Source: Anaerolineales bacterium
GTDB lineage: Bacteria > Chloroflexota > Anaerolineae > Anaerolineales > Villigracilaceae
Direction: 5' to 3'
Length of the DNA stretch: 64,000 nucleotides
Assembly: GCA_014379595.1 (NCBI GenBank)
Contig: JACMLM010000006.1
Coordinates: forward strand, 58,718-122,717
Each line of letters begins with the position of its first letter. The stretch's first letter is position 1. A program made the translations under genes and the position numbers. Of the stretch, positions 1-7,148 are shown piece after piece. The notes below the pieces were generated by a model, which did not search any database, was not told the DNA's origin, and saw nothing but the letters and a program-made list of their open reading frames with translations.

Positions 1-1
1 A

Positions 2-1768
2 GAACAGGACCCCGACCTGCTTGCGCGATTTCAACGAGAGGCTAAAGTGGTAGCGGGGTTACGCCATCCTAATATTGTACAAATCTTTGATTTCGACACA
101 ACCGACGGCCACCCTTATATCGTAATGGAATATTTGAAGGGGCCAACTCTCTCAACCTACTTGCGCCGCCTCCATGATCGAGACGAGCGGATCCCGCTGC
201 ATCAGGTGGCACGTCTCCTCAAAGTATTGACTGCCGCCCTCGATTACGCTCACGGACAAGGTGTCATTCATCGGGATATAAAACCAGGTAACATCCTGCT
301 CCATGGTAAAGCGGATGAGATCACTCTTGATAAACCATTATCCAATGATGTTGAAGCAGTCATAACCGATTTCGGGCTTGTGCGTATCGAGCACGCAACT
401 TCACAAACTGCATCAGGCATGATCAGCGGGACGCCGGCTTACATGTCTCCTGAACAGGCGCGCGGAGCGAAGACCGACCATCGGACAGACATATATTCGC
501 TTGGCGTTGTGTTGTATGAAATGCTTGCAGGCCGCGTCCCATTTGATGCCGATAGCAGTCTATCGGTGATCTATATGCAAATCAACGAAACGCCTCCACC
601 CATACCTGGAATCCCAGCCGCGGTACAGGAAGTGATGAATCGTGCGCTTGTAAAAGATCCAAATCAACGTTACCAAACCAGCCGCGAAATGGCAGTTGAT
701 TTTTTCCTCGCAATTGGCATGACAGCAGAAGCGCAGACGATCCATGAGTTTGCACCTGAGAGCGCCAAGTTCAAAAAGACCATGTCGGAAAGCACCAATG
801 CTGAAAAGACTATGTGGGAAAGCGCCAAGGCTGAAGGCACACGGCTGGAACAGGCCATGCCGGAAAGCACAAGGCTTAAGGCTATGTCCGAAAGTATCAG
901 GTCCGAAGAGGGTGTGTCCGAAAGTATCAAGCCTGCTCAGTCTCCTGTAAAACAGAAGCCAACTCGAAGCCGTGCATGGATCGGCGTAGGAATATTTTTA
1001 TTCCTCTGCCTGCTCGTTGGGGGAATCGGTGGTTGGCGAGTCTTGTCTGCGCTGCCGATTTTTTCAAGTCCCACAGAAACTTCAAACCCAGATATAAATC
1101 CTACAAATGAAAGCACCACATCATCCGATCCCGTCGTCATCCCTTCAGCAGATGGGATGGTAAAGATCGCATCTGGCTCCTACGAAGTTGGCCTCAGCAC
1201 AGAGGATGAATATCATAGTGCTGTACAAAATATTTCCCTGAATGAATTCTGGATCGACCAGTATCAAACGACAAACATTCAGTATCAGCAATATCTAACT
1301 GAGACAGGAGCTGTGGCACCAGTCATCTGGCCCAGCACAGACAATTATCCTGTTAGAGGGGTAACGTGGGATCAGGCTGCTGCTTATTGTGGTTGGGCAA
1401 ACAAAAGATTAGCAACAGAAGCTGAATGGGAAGCAGCCGGGCGTGGCCCTGGTTCAAGCCCACAGTTGTATCCATGGGGAAATGATCCAACAAATGATGG
1501 TCAAGCTCTTCAATTACCTGATCAAGACACATACGAGGTTGGTACTCAATCGTCTAACACTACTCCATCAGGTTTGTACGATATGGTGGGCAATGTATGG
1601 GAATGGGTTGCAGAACCATATGGTAGCGTGCAGGAAGGATACAAAATCTTGCGCGGCGGCCGCTTTGGAATTCCACAAGATCTAGCTTATCGACTCGCAG
1701 TTACACCTAATGATGAACGTTATGTGAAATTTGCAGGTTTTCGTTGTGCATCTGACCAGGTTCAGTGA
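2..1768 (+). CDS. Ser/Thr protein kinase with C-terminal FGE-sulfatase-like domain (5' partial)
   Basis: The reading frame is open to the left edge, so the start codon and the ATP-binding N-lobe (glycine loop, VAIK lysine) lie outside the window. An internal GTG at 47 is not the start, because upstream codons match the paralogue at 3504. Visible kinase motifs are HRDIKPGN (catalytic loop), TDFGLVR (DFG) and GTPAYMSPEQARG (activation segment). After the kinase come a Ser/Lys/Glu-rich linker with degenerate repeats, one membrane helix (about nt 970-1045), a Thr/Ser-rich stretch, and a C-terminal domain with the formylglycine-generating-enzyme/sulfatase-modifying fold signature: GVTWDQAAAYCGW, RLATEAEWEAAGRG, YPWGND, GNVWEWV, LRGGRFG, GFRCA. 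The kinase should be cytoplasmic and the FGE-like domain outside. That domain is more likely a ligand-binding or structural module than an active oxidase; this is inference. It is probably co-transcribed with the lipoprotein that follows. Confidence 0.9.
   Translation, partial: EQDPDLLARFQREAKVVAGLRHPNIVQIFDFDTTDGHPYIVMEYLKGPTLSTYLRRLHDRDERIPLHQVARLLKVLTAALDYAHGQGVIHRDIKPGNILLHGKADEITLDKPLSNDVEAVITDFGLVRIEHATSQTASGMISGTPAYMSPEQARGAKTDHRTDIYSLGVVLYEMLAGRVPFDADSSLSVIYMQINETPPPIPGIPAAVQEVMNRALVKDPNQRYQTSREMAVDFFLAIGMTAEAQTIHEFAPESAKFKKTMSESTNAEKTMWESAKAEGTRLEQAMPESTRLKAMSESIRSEEGVSESIKPAQSPVKQKPTRSRAWIGVGIFLFLCLLVGGIGGWRVLSALPIFSSPTETSNPDINPTNESTTSSDPVVIPSADGMVKIASGSYEVGLSTEDEYHSAVQNISLNEFWIDQYQTTNIQYQQYLTETGAVAPVIWPSTDNYPVRGVTWDQAAAYCGWANKRLATEAEWEAAGRGPGSSPQLYPWGNDPTNDGQALQLPDQDTYEVGTQSSNTTPSGLYDMVGNVWEWVAEPYGSVQEGYKILRGGRFGIPQDLAYRLAVTPNDERYVKFAGFRCASDQVQ
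758..932 (+). repeat. Degenerate in-gene repeat in the kinase juxtamembrane linker
   Basis: Six imperfect units, each opening with Glu-Ser-(Ala/Thr/Ile) and spaced about 8-15 codons apart, make up the linker between the kinase domain and the membrane helix. At DNA level the recurring core is gaaag(c/t)(a/g)(c/t)c. The segment is hydrophilic and probably disordered or helical. Neither of the other two kinases in the window has it. Confidence 0.5.
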
Positions 1769-1779
1769 CGGAGAATATC

Positions 1780-3363
1780 ATGAAAAGCCAGCGCTTTTTC
1801 CTATTAAATCAGTTAATGCCAGTATTACTCATCGTTCTGGTTACATTAAGCTGCGTAAGTAGTGCAAGTACCACACCGACAGCAATACCGGCAGCTTCAT
1901 CCAGCCCTGAAGTTGTTGTTGAGGGTGAGGCTACACCAACTTCAGCGCCTGTTACAAATACAAACTCAAACGTGCTATATCAGGATGACTTCACGAATCC
2001 TGCCACCGGCTGGGCAGCAGCAACGTTTGATAATTACTTCATCGGCTATCATGAACCGGAATATTATCACGTCGAAATCAAGAGTCCCAATTCCAAGAGC
2101 ACAGTCTTCGAACCCGGACAACAGATCTTCGGTGATGCGACCGTCGAGTTGAAAGCCTTTACAAATTCAACGAAAACCGATCCCAACGGAGACTTTCGCT
2201 TCGGCCTGGTTTTCCGTCGATCAGGGGATCAGTACTACGCCTTCACCATTTCTCCCCGTTCCAAGAAATGGTATCTGCTCAAAAGTACTCCAAATAAACT
2301 GGATGTTTTAGCCGAAGGCACAGATAACACTCTCCACGATGCTGATGAAAACGATGTTCTGCGCGTGGATGCCCAGGCTTCGACCTTCTTCCTACATATC
2401 AATGATCGGCTGATTGGTCAATTCAATGATCCTGATTACGCCAGCGGTGAAGTTGGTTTTTTCGTTCAGACCCTGGATAATCCCACTTTACATATCCATT
2501 TTGATGAATTAACTGTCTTGAATTTCGAGGCACCACAGCCCTATCAACCCCAAACAGCTGAGTTATATCAGGATGATTTCACAAATCCTGCCACCGGCTG
2601 GTCGGCAGCAACGTTTGATAATTACTTCATCGGCTATCATGAACCGGAATATTATCACATCGAAATCAAGAGTCCCAATTCCAAGAGCACGGTCTTCGAA
2701 CCCGGACAACAGATCTTCGGTGATGCGACCGTCGAGTTGAAGGCCTTTACAAATTCAACGAAAACCGATCCCAACGGAGACTTTCGCTTCGGCCTGGTTT
2801 TCCGCCGCTCTGGTGACCAGTATTACGCCTTCACCATTTCTCCTCGCAGCAAGGCATGGTATCTGCTCAAAAGTACTCCAAATGAACTGGTAGTTATTGC
2901 CGAAGGCACAGATAACACTCTCCACGATGCTGATATAGATGATGTTCTGCGCGTGGATGCACAAGGGCCGACCTTCTTCCTACATATCAACGGCCACCTG
3001 GTTGGTCATTTCGATGATCCTGATTACACCAGTGGTGAAGTTGGTTTTTTCGTTCAGACCCTGGATAATCCCACTTTACATATCCACTTTGACGCGCTAA
3101 ATATCTGGGATTTTGAATCGCCAAGAACATGCAATGTCAGCACGGCATCAAGGGTAAACATTCGAAGCGGACCCGGCACAACATTCTCGTCGATCATATC
3201 TGTATCTCAAGGTGATATATTGGAACCGCTCGGAATCAGCCTTGACGGGAAATGGATCAGCGTAAAAGTTGAGGGAAGTGATCAGCCGGGTTGGATTGCC
3301 AACTCAGATGAACTGATTTCCTGTAATGTGGACGTGCAACTTCTTCCTCTCATCGGCCAATAA
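1780..3363 (+). CDS. Secreted lipoprotein with two near-identical LamG-like domains and an SH3b domain
   Basis: I chose ATG 1780 (527 aa) because GGAG lies 6 bases upstream; a GTG at 1765 overlapping the kinase stop is the alternative. The N-terminus is a hydrophobic signal peptide ending at Cys25 in a lipobox-like context (VTLSC), followed by a Thr/Pro/Ser-rich spacer. Two domains of about 177 residues follow (opening YQDDFTNPATGW). They resemble concanavalin-like DUF1080/LamG beta-sandwich domains and differ at only a few positions. The C-terminus carries a bacterial SH3 (SH3b) domain with RVNIRSGPGT and GWIA. No enzyme motif is seen. The role is probably extracellular binding of glycans or peptidoglycan, perhaps supplying the signal to the upstream kinase, whose stop is 11 bases away. 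Confidence 0.75.
   Translation: MKSQRFFLLNQLMPVLLIVLVTLSCVSSASTTPTAIPAASSSPEVVVEGEATPTSAPVTNTNSNVLYQDDFTNPATGWAAATFDNYFIGYHEPEYYHVEIKSPNSKSTVFEPGQQIFGDATVELKAFTNSTKTDPNGDFRFGLVFRRSGDQYYAFTISPRSKKWYLLKSTPNKLDVLAEGTDNTLHDADENDVLRVDAQASTFFLHINDRLIGQFNDPDYASGEVGFFVQTLDNPTLHIHFDELTVLNFEAPQPYQPQTAELYQDDFTNPATGWSAATFDNYFIGYHEPEYYHIEIKSPNSKSTVFEPGQQIFGDATVELKAFTNSTKTDPNGDFRFGLVFRRSGDQYYAFTISPRSKAWYLLKSTPNELVVIAEGTDNTLHDADIDDVLRVDAQGPTFFLHINGHLVGHFDDPDYTSGEVGFFVQTLDNPTLHIHFDALNIWDFESPRTCNVSTASRVNIRSGPGTTFSSIISVSQGDILEPLGISLDGKWISVKVEGSDQPGWIANSDELISCNVDVQLLPLIGQ
1981..3100 (+). repeat. In-gene tandem duplication (two 532-bp copies, 588-bp period)
   Basis: Bases 1981-2512 and 2569-3100 are near-identical in frame. 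Long blocks match base for base, including most third positions, which points to a recent duplication or ongoing gene conversion. The 56-base spacer between copies encodes a Pro/Gln-rich linker. Confidence 0.9.
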
Positions 3364-3417
3364 ATAAACCGCCAGGGAAGTTTTGTGGAAGATTCGCGCG
3401 TAAGCCAAAAGCAATTC

Positions 3418-3461
3418 TGGTATCTATAATATTTAATTTCCAATAAAGTTTATAGATACCA
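3418..3461. terminator. Inverted repeat between lipoprotein and kinase genes
   Basis: TGGTATCTATAA (3418-3429) pairs perfectly with TTATAGATACCA (3450-3461) across a 20-base AT-rich loop. There is no U-tract after it on the plus strand, so it could be a Rho-type end, an operator or a weak terminator. It sits just upstream of the promoter of the next kinase. Confidence 0.45.
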
Positions 3462-3491
3462 TCTTAGGTCTATTGCTTTGAATAAGTGTTG

Positions 3492-3497
3492 TATAAT
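3492..3497 (+). promoter_or_regulatory. -10 box (TATAAT) giving a leaderless kinase transcript
   Basis: A perfect TATAAT ends 6 bases before ATG 3504, so transcription should start at or within a base or two of the start codon. No Shine-Dalgarno sequence is present. No clear -35 was found at 16-18 bases. Confidence 0.6.
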
Positions 3498-3503
3498 TTT
3501 CGC

Positions 3504-4562
3504 ATGCCTGAGTGGATTGGTCAAACGATTGGAAAAGTTCGGGTGGATAAATACCTAGCCCGCGGGGGGATGGCTGAGGTTTATCTAGGCACCCACCTGT
3601 CACTAGACCGCCAGGTAGCCATAAAAGTATTGCACAGTTTTATTGAATCAGAACCTGAGCTTCTTAATCGTTTCCAACGTGAAGCAAAAGCGGTTGCAGG
3701 GCTGCGTCATTCCAATATTGTGCAGGTATTCGATTTTGATACGTATGATGGTCATCCATACATCGTAATGGAGTATCTGAAAGGCCCGTCCCTTTCAACT
3801 TATCTTAACCACCTCCATAAAAACAAAAAGAAACTCTCGTTTGAGCAGATTGGTCAATTGCTCAAATCGATTATTGCTGGAATGGATTATGCTCATGCTC
3901 AGGGTATTGTCCACCGCGATATTAAGCCAGCCAATATTATTCTCCATAACAAAAAGGGTGAATTTTCAGAAAACGCAGCAATCACTAAAGACGTAGACGC
4001 GATCATCACTGACTTTGGCCTGGCACGTATTACACATTCCGGTACCCAGACTGCGTCTGGGTTGGTCAGTGGAACGCCCGCGTACATGTCGCCTGAACAG
4101 GCGCGCGGCAGTAAAGTGGATCACCGAACAGATATTTATTCGATTGGCGTTCTACTGTATGAAATGATCGCGGGCCGGGTTCCTTTTGAAGGTGACACAT
4201 CCATTACGATTATTTACAAGCATATCAACGAGCCGCCGCCGCCCATTGAAGATATATCACCAGAGTTAGAATCCGTGATGGAAAAGGCGTTAGCAAAATA
4301 TCCAGAGGATCGATATCAAAATGGATATGACCTGCTTGTGGACTATTATGAAGCAGTGGGCATGCCCCCCGAAGCGGAGAAGACTCCCTCGGTTCAAGCC
4401 CGACATACCCCCAAGCCTGCTACAATTTCGAAGAAAAGCAAGCCTGCCTCAGCCCTAAGTGCTTCGATTGGCACCTGGATATTTATATTTTCCTGTGTAT
4501 CTTTTATGCTCTTGAGCATATTGGGAATATTAGCTTATTCTTTATTCCCACAATTAAGATGA
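3504..4562 (+). CDS. Membrane Ser/Thr protein kinase, short form
   Basis: The protein has 352 residues from ATG 3504. A GTG at 3486 would place the -10 box inside the gene, and the paralogue at 7149 starts at the same point (M-x2-W-x-G-x-T-x-G). It has a complete Hanks-type kinase domain: glycine loop ARGGMAEVY (19-27), VAIK Lys41, HRDIKPAN with Asp139, DFG Asp170, GTPAYMSPEQARG. A basic Pro/Lys-rich linker follows, then a single membrane helix close to the C-terminus with only a few residues outside, so this kinase has no ectodomain and probably relies on a partner for sensing. It is strikingly similar to the truncated kinase at the left edge (shared FQREAK, AGLRH, EYLKGP), so the two are paralogues. 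It is convergent with the MFS gene 23 bases away. Confidence 0.93.
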   Translation: MPEWIGQTIGKVRVDKYLARGGMAEVYLGTHLSLDRQVAIKVLHSFIESEPELLNRFQREAKAVAGLRHSNIVQVFDFDTYDGHPYIVMEYLKGPSLSTYLNHLHKNKKKLSFEQIGQLLKSIIAGMDYAHAQGIVHRDIKPANIILHNKKGEFSENAAITKDVDAIITDFGLARITHSGTQTASGLVSGTPAYMSPEQARGSKVDHRTDIYSIGVLLYEMIAGRVPFEGDTSITIIYKHINEPPPPIEDISPELESVMEKALAKYPEDRYQNGYDLLVDYYEAVGMPPEAEKTPSVQARHTPKPATISKKSKPASALSASIGTWIFIFSCVSFMLLSILGILAYSLFPQLR

Positions 4563-4585
4563 ACGGCGAAGAATCAAGGGGAAAA

Positions 4586-5812
4586 CTACAGATGTGTATC
4601 TTTCTTTAAAAATAAAACAAATCCTAATAATCTCAATCCAGCACTTACCCATAATGCACCGCCGAGTCCAATGGAATCAGCGAGCCATGTGCCGATTAAT
4701 GGAGCAACAATGGCGGAGAGATATTGCATAGACTGTGCCAGCGATACAAATGTCGCGCTGTATTCTGCAGGGACCGTTTTCATTAACTCGTCGAAGAAAA
4801 CCAAGTCTAGACCCGATTGAAAAAAACCTGCTATAGCTGCATAAAGGATAAGCAGATGGATTTGATGAGTTGCCGCAGTAAGAGCGGGATAAAAGATCAT
4901 GCCGAATGTTGTGGCAAGTAAAACGAACCGTCCGCCGTATTTGCGCGAAGCACGAGGCCAAATGAAATAGCCAGCAAGCATCACAATAGTCATCGCCATC
5001 GTAATGGTTCCGATCTGCGAGTCAGTGGCTTTCGCTTCACGCACAAAAAATAATGGCAGGATCGGTTGGCTTAACGCAAGCGCGGAATAGTAGACGAATT
5101 TCTTCGAAGCAAAGGAAGTGAATGCAGGTGCGCCCCGAATTAAGGAAAAATAGTTAAGGGCTGAGTCAAATGCCGATGAAGAAGGAGCAAGCATGGGCGG
5201 CGTCTGAAGCGGGAGTTTTATCTGCCTTGAAAAATAAAAACTGATCAATCCGCCCAGCGATAGCCCCAGAAACATCATCTCGTAATTGCGCGGGAATTCA
5301 ACGAGGTCGATCATGCGCGTCACAAAGAAAGTCATGACCACGCTGGTCAGCCCGAAAATTGCCCAACGACGACTGAGCAAGGCATAACGTCCTTCAGGGC
5401 CAGCGACGGCATTCATCACAACAGAGAAGGAAACAGCAAGTGCAGTTTGCGGAAGTGTGGCAAACGCCCAAATTGCAAGCGTGGCAATGATCGTATATTC
5501 TTTTGAAAGCACAAAAGTGAACACGCCTGTGAGTGCATAACAGGAAATTACAAGCAGGCGCGAAACACTATACCATGACACAATATCTCGTCGTGTTTGA
5601 AGAAAGCGCCCCACGACAATAGCGAGGATAAGCCCGGTAATACCCGGCATGGATGTGAGCAACCCCACTTGAAAATTACTGGCGCCGAGACGTGTAAGAA
5701 ATACGGGAAGAAATGGCCCAGCAACATTTGAAATGCTTACTCCAACGGCATCAATCTGTACATAACGAAAATTACGTTTTTGGATTTCCTTTTGTTGGGG
5801 TTCGTTGATCAT
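4586..5812 (-). CDS. MFS transporter, 408 aa
   Basis: A polytopic protein with about 12 hydrophobic helices and a central hydrophilic loop, the usual length and shape of a major facilitator. The N-terminal region (FLPVFLTRLGASNFQVGLL) and the short basic loop after the second helix (GRFLQTRRD) fit MFS motif A only loosely. The substrate cannot be read from sequence; a drug or metabolite exporter is the usual guess. ATG 5812 has no clear Shine-Dalgarno sequence. The gene stands alone on the minus strand, convergent with the kinase and separated from the nucleosidase operon by a palindromic repeat. Confidence 0.85.
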   Translation of the reverse strand: MINEPQQKEIQKRNFRYVQIDAVGVSISNVAGPFLPVFLTRLGASNFQVGLLTSMPGITGLILAIVVGRFLQTRRDIVSWYSVSRLLVISCYALTGVFTFVLSKEYTIIATLAIWAFATLPQTALAVSFSVVMNAVAGPEGRYALLSRRWAIFGLTSVVMTFFVTRMIDLVEFPRNYEMMFLGLSLGGLISFYFSRQIKLPLQTPPMLAPSSSAFDSALNYFSLIRGAPAFTSFASKKFVYYSALALSQPILPLFFVREAKATDSQIGTITMAMTIVMLAGYFIWPRASRKYGGRFVLLATTFGMIFYPALTAATHQIHLLILYAAIAGFFQSGLDLVFFDELMKTVPAEYSATFVSLAQSMQYLSAIVAPLIGTWLADSIGLGGALWVSAGLRLLGFVLFLKKDTHL

Positions 5813-5839
5813 GGATGATGGATGGATAACTTTGGAATA

Positions 5840-5883
5840 CGGACTTCAGTCCGCTTTTTTTAGCAAACTCGGACTGAAGTCCG
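5840..5883. repeat. Paired palindromes (CGGACTTCAGTCCG and its reverse complement)
   Basis: CGGACTTCAGTCCG (5840-5853) is followed 16 bases later by its exact reverse complement CGGACTGAAGTCCG (5870-5883). Each half is itself palindromic except for the central two bases, so several hairpins can form; a T-tract follows the first. It lies between two minus-strand genes and could terminate the nucleosidase transcript or be a REP-type repeat. Confidence 0.6.
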
Positions 5884-5913
5884 CAGTCCGCAAAACAAAT
5901 ATAGATTGTCTAC

Positions 5914-6618
5914 TTAATATCCGCGATACCCATGCTGTACTTTATCAATGGCATCGTGCCATTTTGGCAGCTGCTCAAACAGTTTGCGCATAATTTCTTT
6001 TGTATGCTGGGCGAATAAATCATAATTTCCGTATGCTTCACCACTTTCAGAATTTACCAAATCACTAACACCGCGTAGGATCAAGCACTTAACATTATTA
6101 TTTTTCGCGATCCATGCAATTGCTCCTGACTCCCAATCTGCAGCGACAGCATCATATTTTTTGATCAATGTGGGAATATTGTCGCTCACAATATCGCGGT
6201 CAGCAGAAACCAATAGTCCGCGCGAAACAGGAAAGGGCAAAATGCGAGGTAAAAAAGACAAATCCAAATTAGTTGAGTAATGTTCAATCGCTTCATCAGA
6301 GTCGGTCATCTGCTCAATGATGTCGTAGATGATGGTCTTCTCAACCAGAATAATAGTGCCTCGTTCTATTCGGTCTTCAAATCCGCCGCATGTTCCCAAG
6401 TTGATAAGCAGATCAGGCTTAAAGTGGTCAATTACATATTGGGTACTGGCTGCCGCAGAAATCTTCCCCCACCCTCCTTGAAACAAAAGGACAGGCTCAG
6501 TCTCCAATGCCAGAGACGCGAGTTCACCATAAGGTGAATTTTGAATCTCAAGGTTTGGATACAGTTCCTTCACCACACGCCATTCAGCATCTGCCGAGAT
6601 AAGTATGACCGTTTTCAT
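5914..6618 (-). CDS. MTA/SAH nucleosidase-like protein (PNP/UDP phosphorylase superfamily)
   Basis: The 234-residue protein shows the nucleoside phosphorylase fold: N-terminal VILISADAEWRVV, glycine-rich LINLGTCGGF, and a late AADWESGAIAW segment corresponding to the conserved Met/Glu ribose-binding region of MTA/SAH nucleosidases, followed by LRGVSD with the catalytic-type Asp. The family cleaves or phosphorolyses the N-glycosidic bond of purine nucleosides such as methylthioadenosine. Exact substrate is uncertain because it is divergent from Pfs/MtnN. The ATG overlaps the stop of the upstream pncC by 4 bases (ATGA), so the two are translationally coupled and may serve nucleotide salvage together. 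Confidence 0.8.
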   Translation of the reverse strand: MKTVILISADAEWRVVKELYPNLEIQNSPYGELASLALETEPVLLFQGGWGKISAAASTQYVIDHFKPDLLINLGTCGGFEDRIERGTIILVEKTIIYDIIEQMTDSDEAIEHYSTNLDLSFLPRILPFPVSRGLLVSADRDIVSDNIPTLIKKYDAVAADWESGAIAWIAKNNNVKCLILRGVSDLVNSESGEAYGNYDLFAQHTKEIMRKLFEQLPKWHDAIDKVQHGYRGY

Positions 6619-7097
6619 AGTTTACCCTCCAAATAATCAATAATAAATTGCAGCGCAACTTCGGACGAGTAATGCTTGTTTTCTTTGCGGTTGCCATCCG
6701 AAATAAAATGCCTCGACCATTCACCGTCATTTGTAGAAAGCCCAAACCAGGTTGTTCCTACAGGTTTTTCAGGTGTACCACCTGTTGGCCCGGCAATCCC
6801 GCTGACTGATATGGCAATATCCGCATTAAACAATTTACGCGCGCCGCGCGCCATTTCGAGAACAATCTCTTCGCTTACTGCGCCGTGTGCATTAAGAGTT
6901 GTCCACGATACGCCTAGTAAACTGGCTTTGGCTTCATAAGAATAAGCGACAATGCCGCCAGGAAAATATTCTGACGAACCAGAAACATTCGTAATACGGT
7001 CTGATACCAAACCACCCGTACAGGATTCGGCAGTCACAAGCTTCAAATCACGCCCGTGAATATGATCATGCAACACTTCTTCAAGTATGGTTGACAT
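6615..7097 (-). CDS. pncC: Nicotinamide-nucleotide amidohydrolase (CinA C-terminal domain, PncC)
   Basis: At 160 residues this is the stand-alone CinA C-terminal domain without the N-terminal molybdopterin-binding part. Signatures are TAESCTGGLVSDRIT with the catalytic-type Ser/Cys segment near the N-terminus, YFPGGIVAYS, GAVSEE and SVSGIAGPTGGT. The family deamidates nicotinamide mononucleotide to nicotinate mononucleotide in pyridine nucleotide recycling. AAGGAG lies just upstream of ATG 7097. It is the first gene of a two-gene minus-strand operon with the nucleosidase and is divergent from the kinase at 7149. Confidence 0.92.
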   Translation of the reverse strand: MSTILEEVLHDHIHGRDLKLVTAESCTGGLVSDRITNVSGSSEYFPGGIVAYSYEAKASLLGVSWTTLNAHGAVSEEIVLEMARGARKLFNADIAISVSGIAGPTGGTPEKPVGTTWFGLSTNDGEWSRHFISDGNRKENKHYSSEVALQFIIDYLEGKL

Positions 7098-7135
7098 TAA
7101 AATCTCCTTGCAATTCTTTGAATTATACTATCGGG

Positions 7136-7141
7136 TATAAT
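7136..7141 (+). promoter_or_regulatory. -10 box (TATAAT) for a leaderless kinase mRNA
   Basis: TATAAT ends 7 bases before ATG 7149 in the short divergent gap with pncC. The predicted transcription start coincides with the ATG and no Shine-Dalgarno sequence is present. Confidence 0.6.
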
Positions 7142-7148
7142 CCCATTT

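Noticed and set aside
1150..1768. Diversity-generating retroelement target in the FGE-like domain
   Set aside because: No reverse transcriptase or template-repeat copy is present in the window; only a partial gene is seen.
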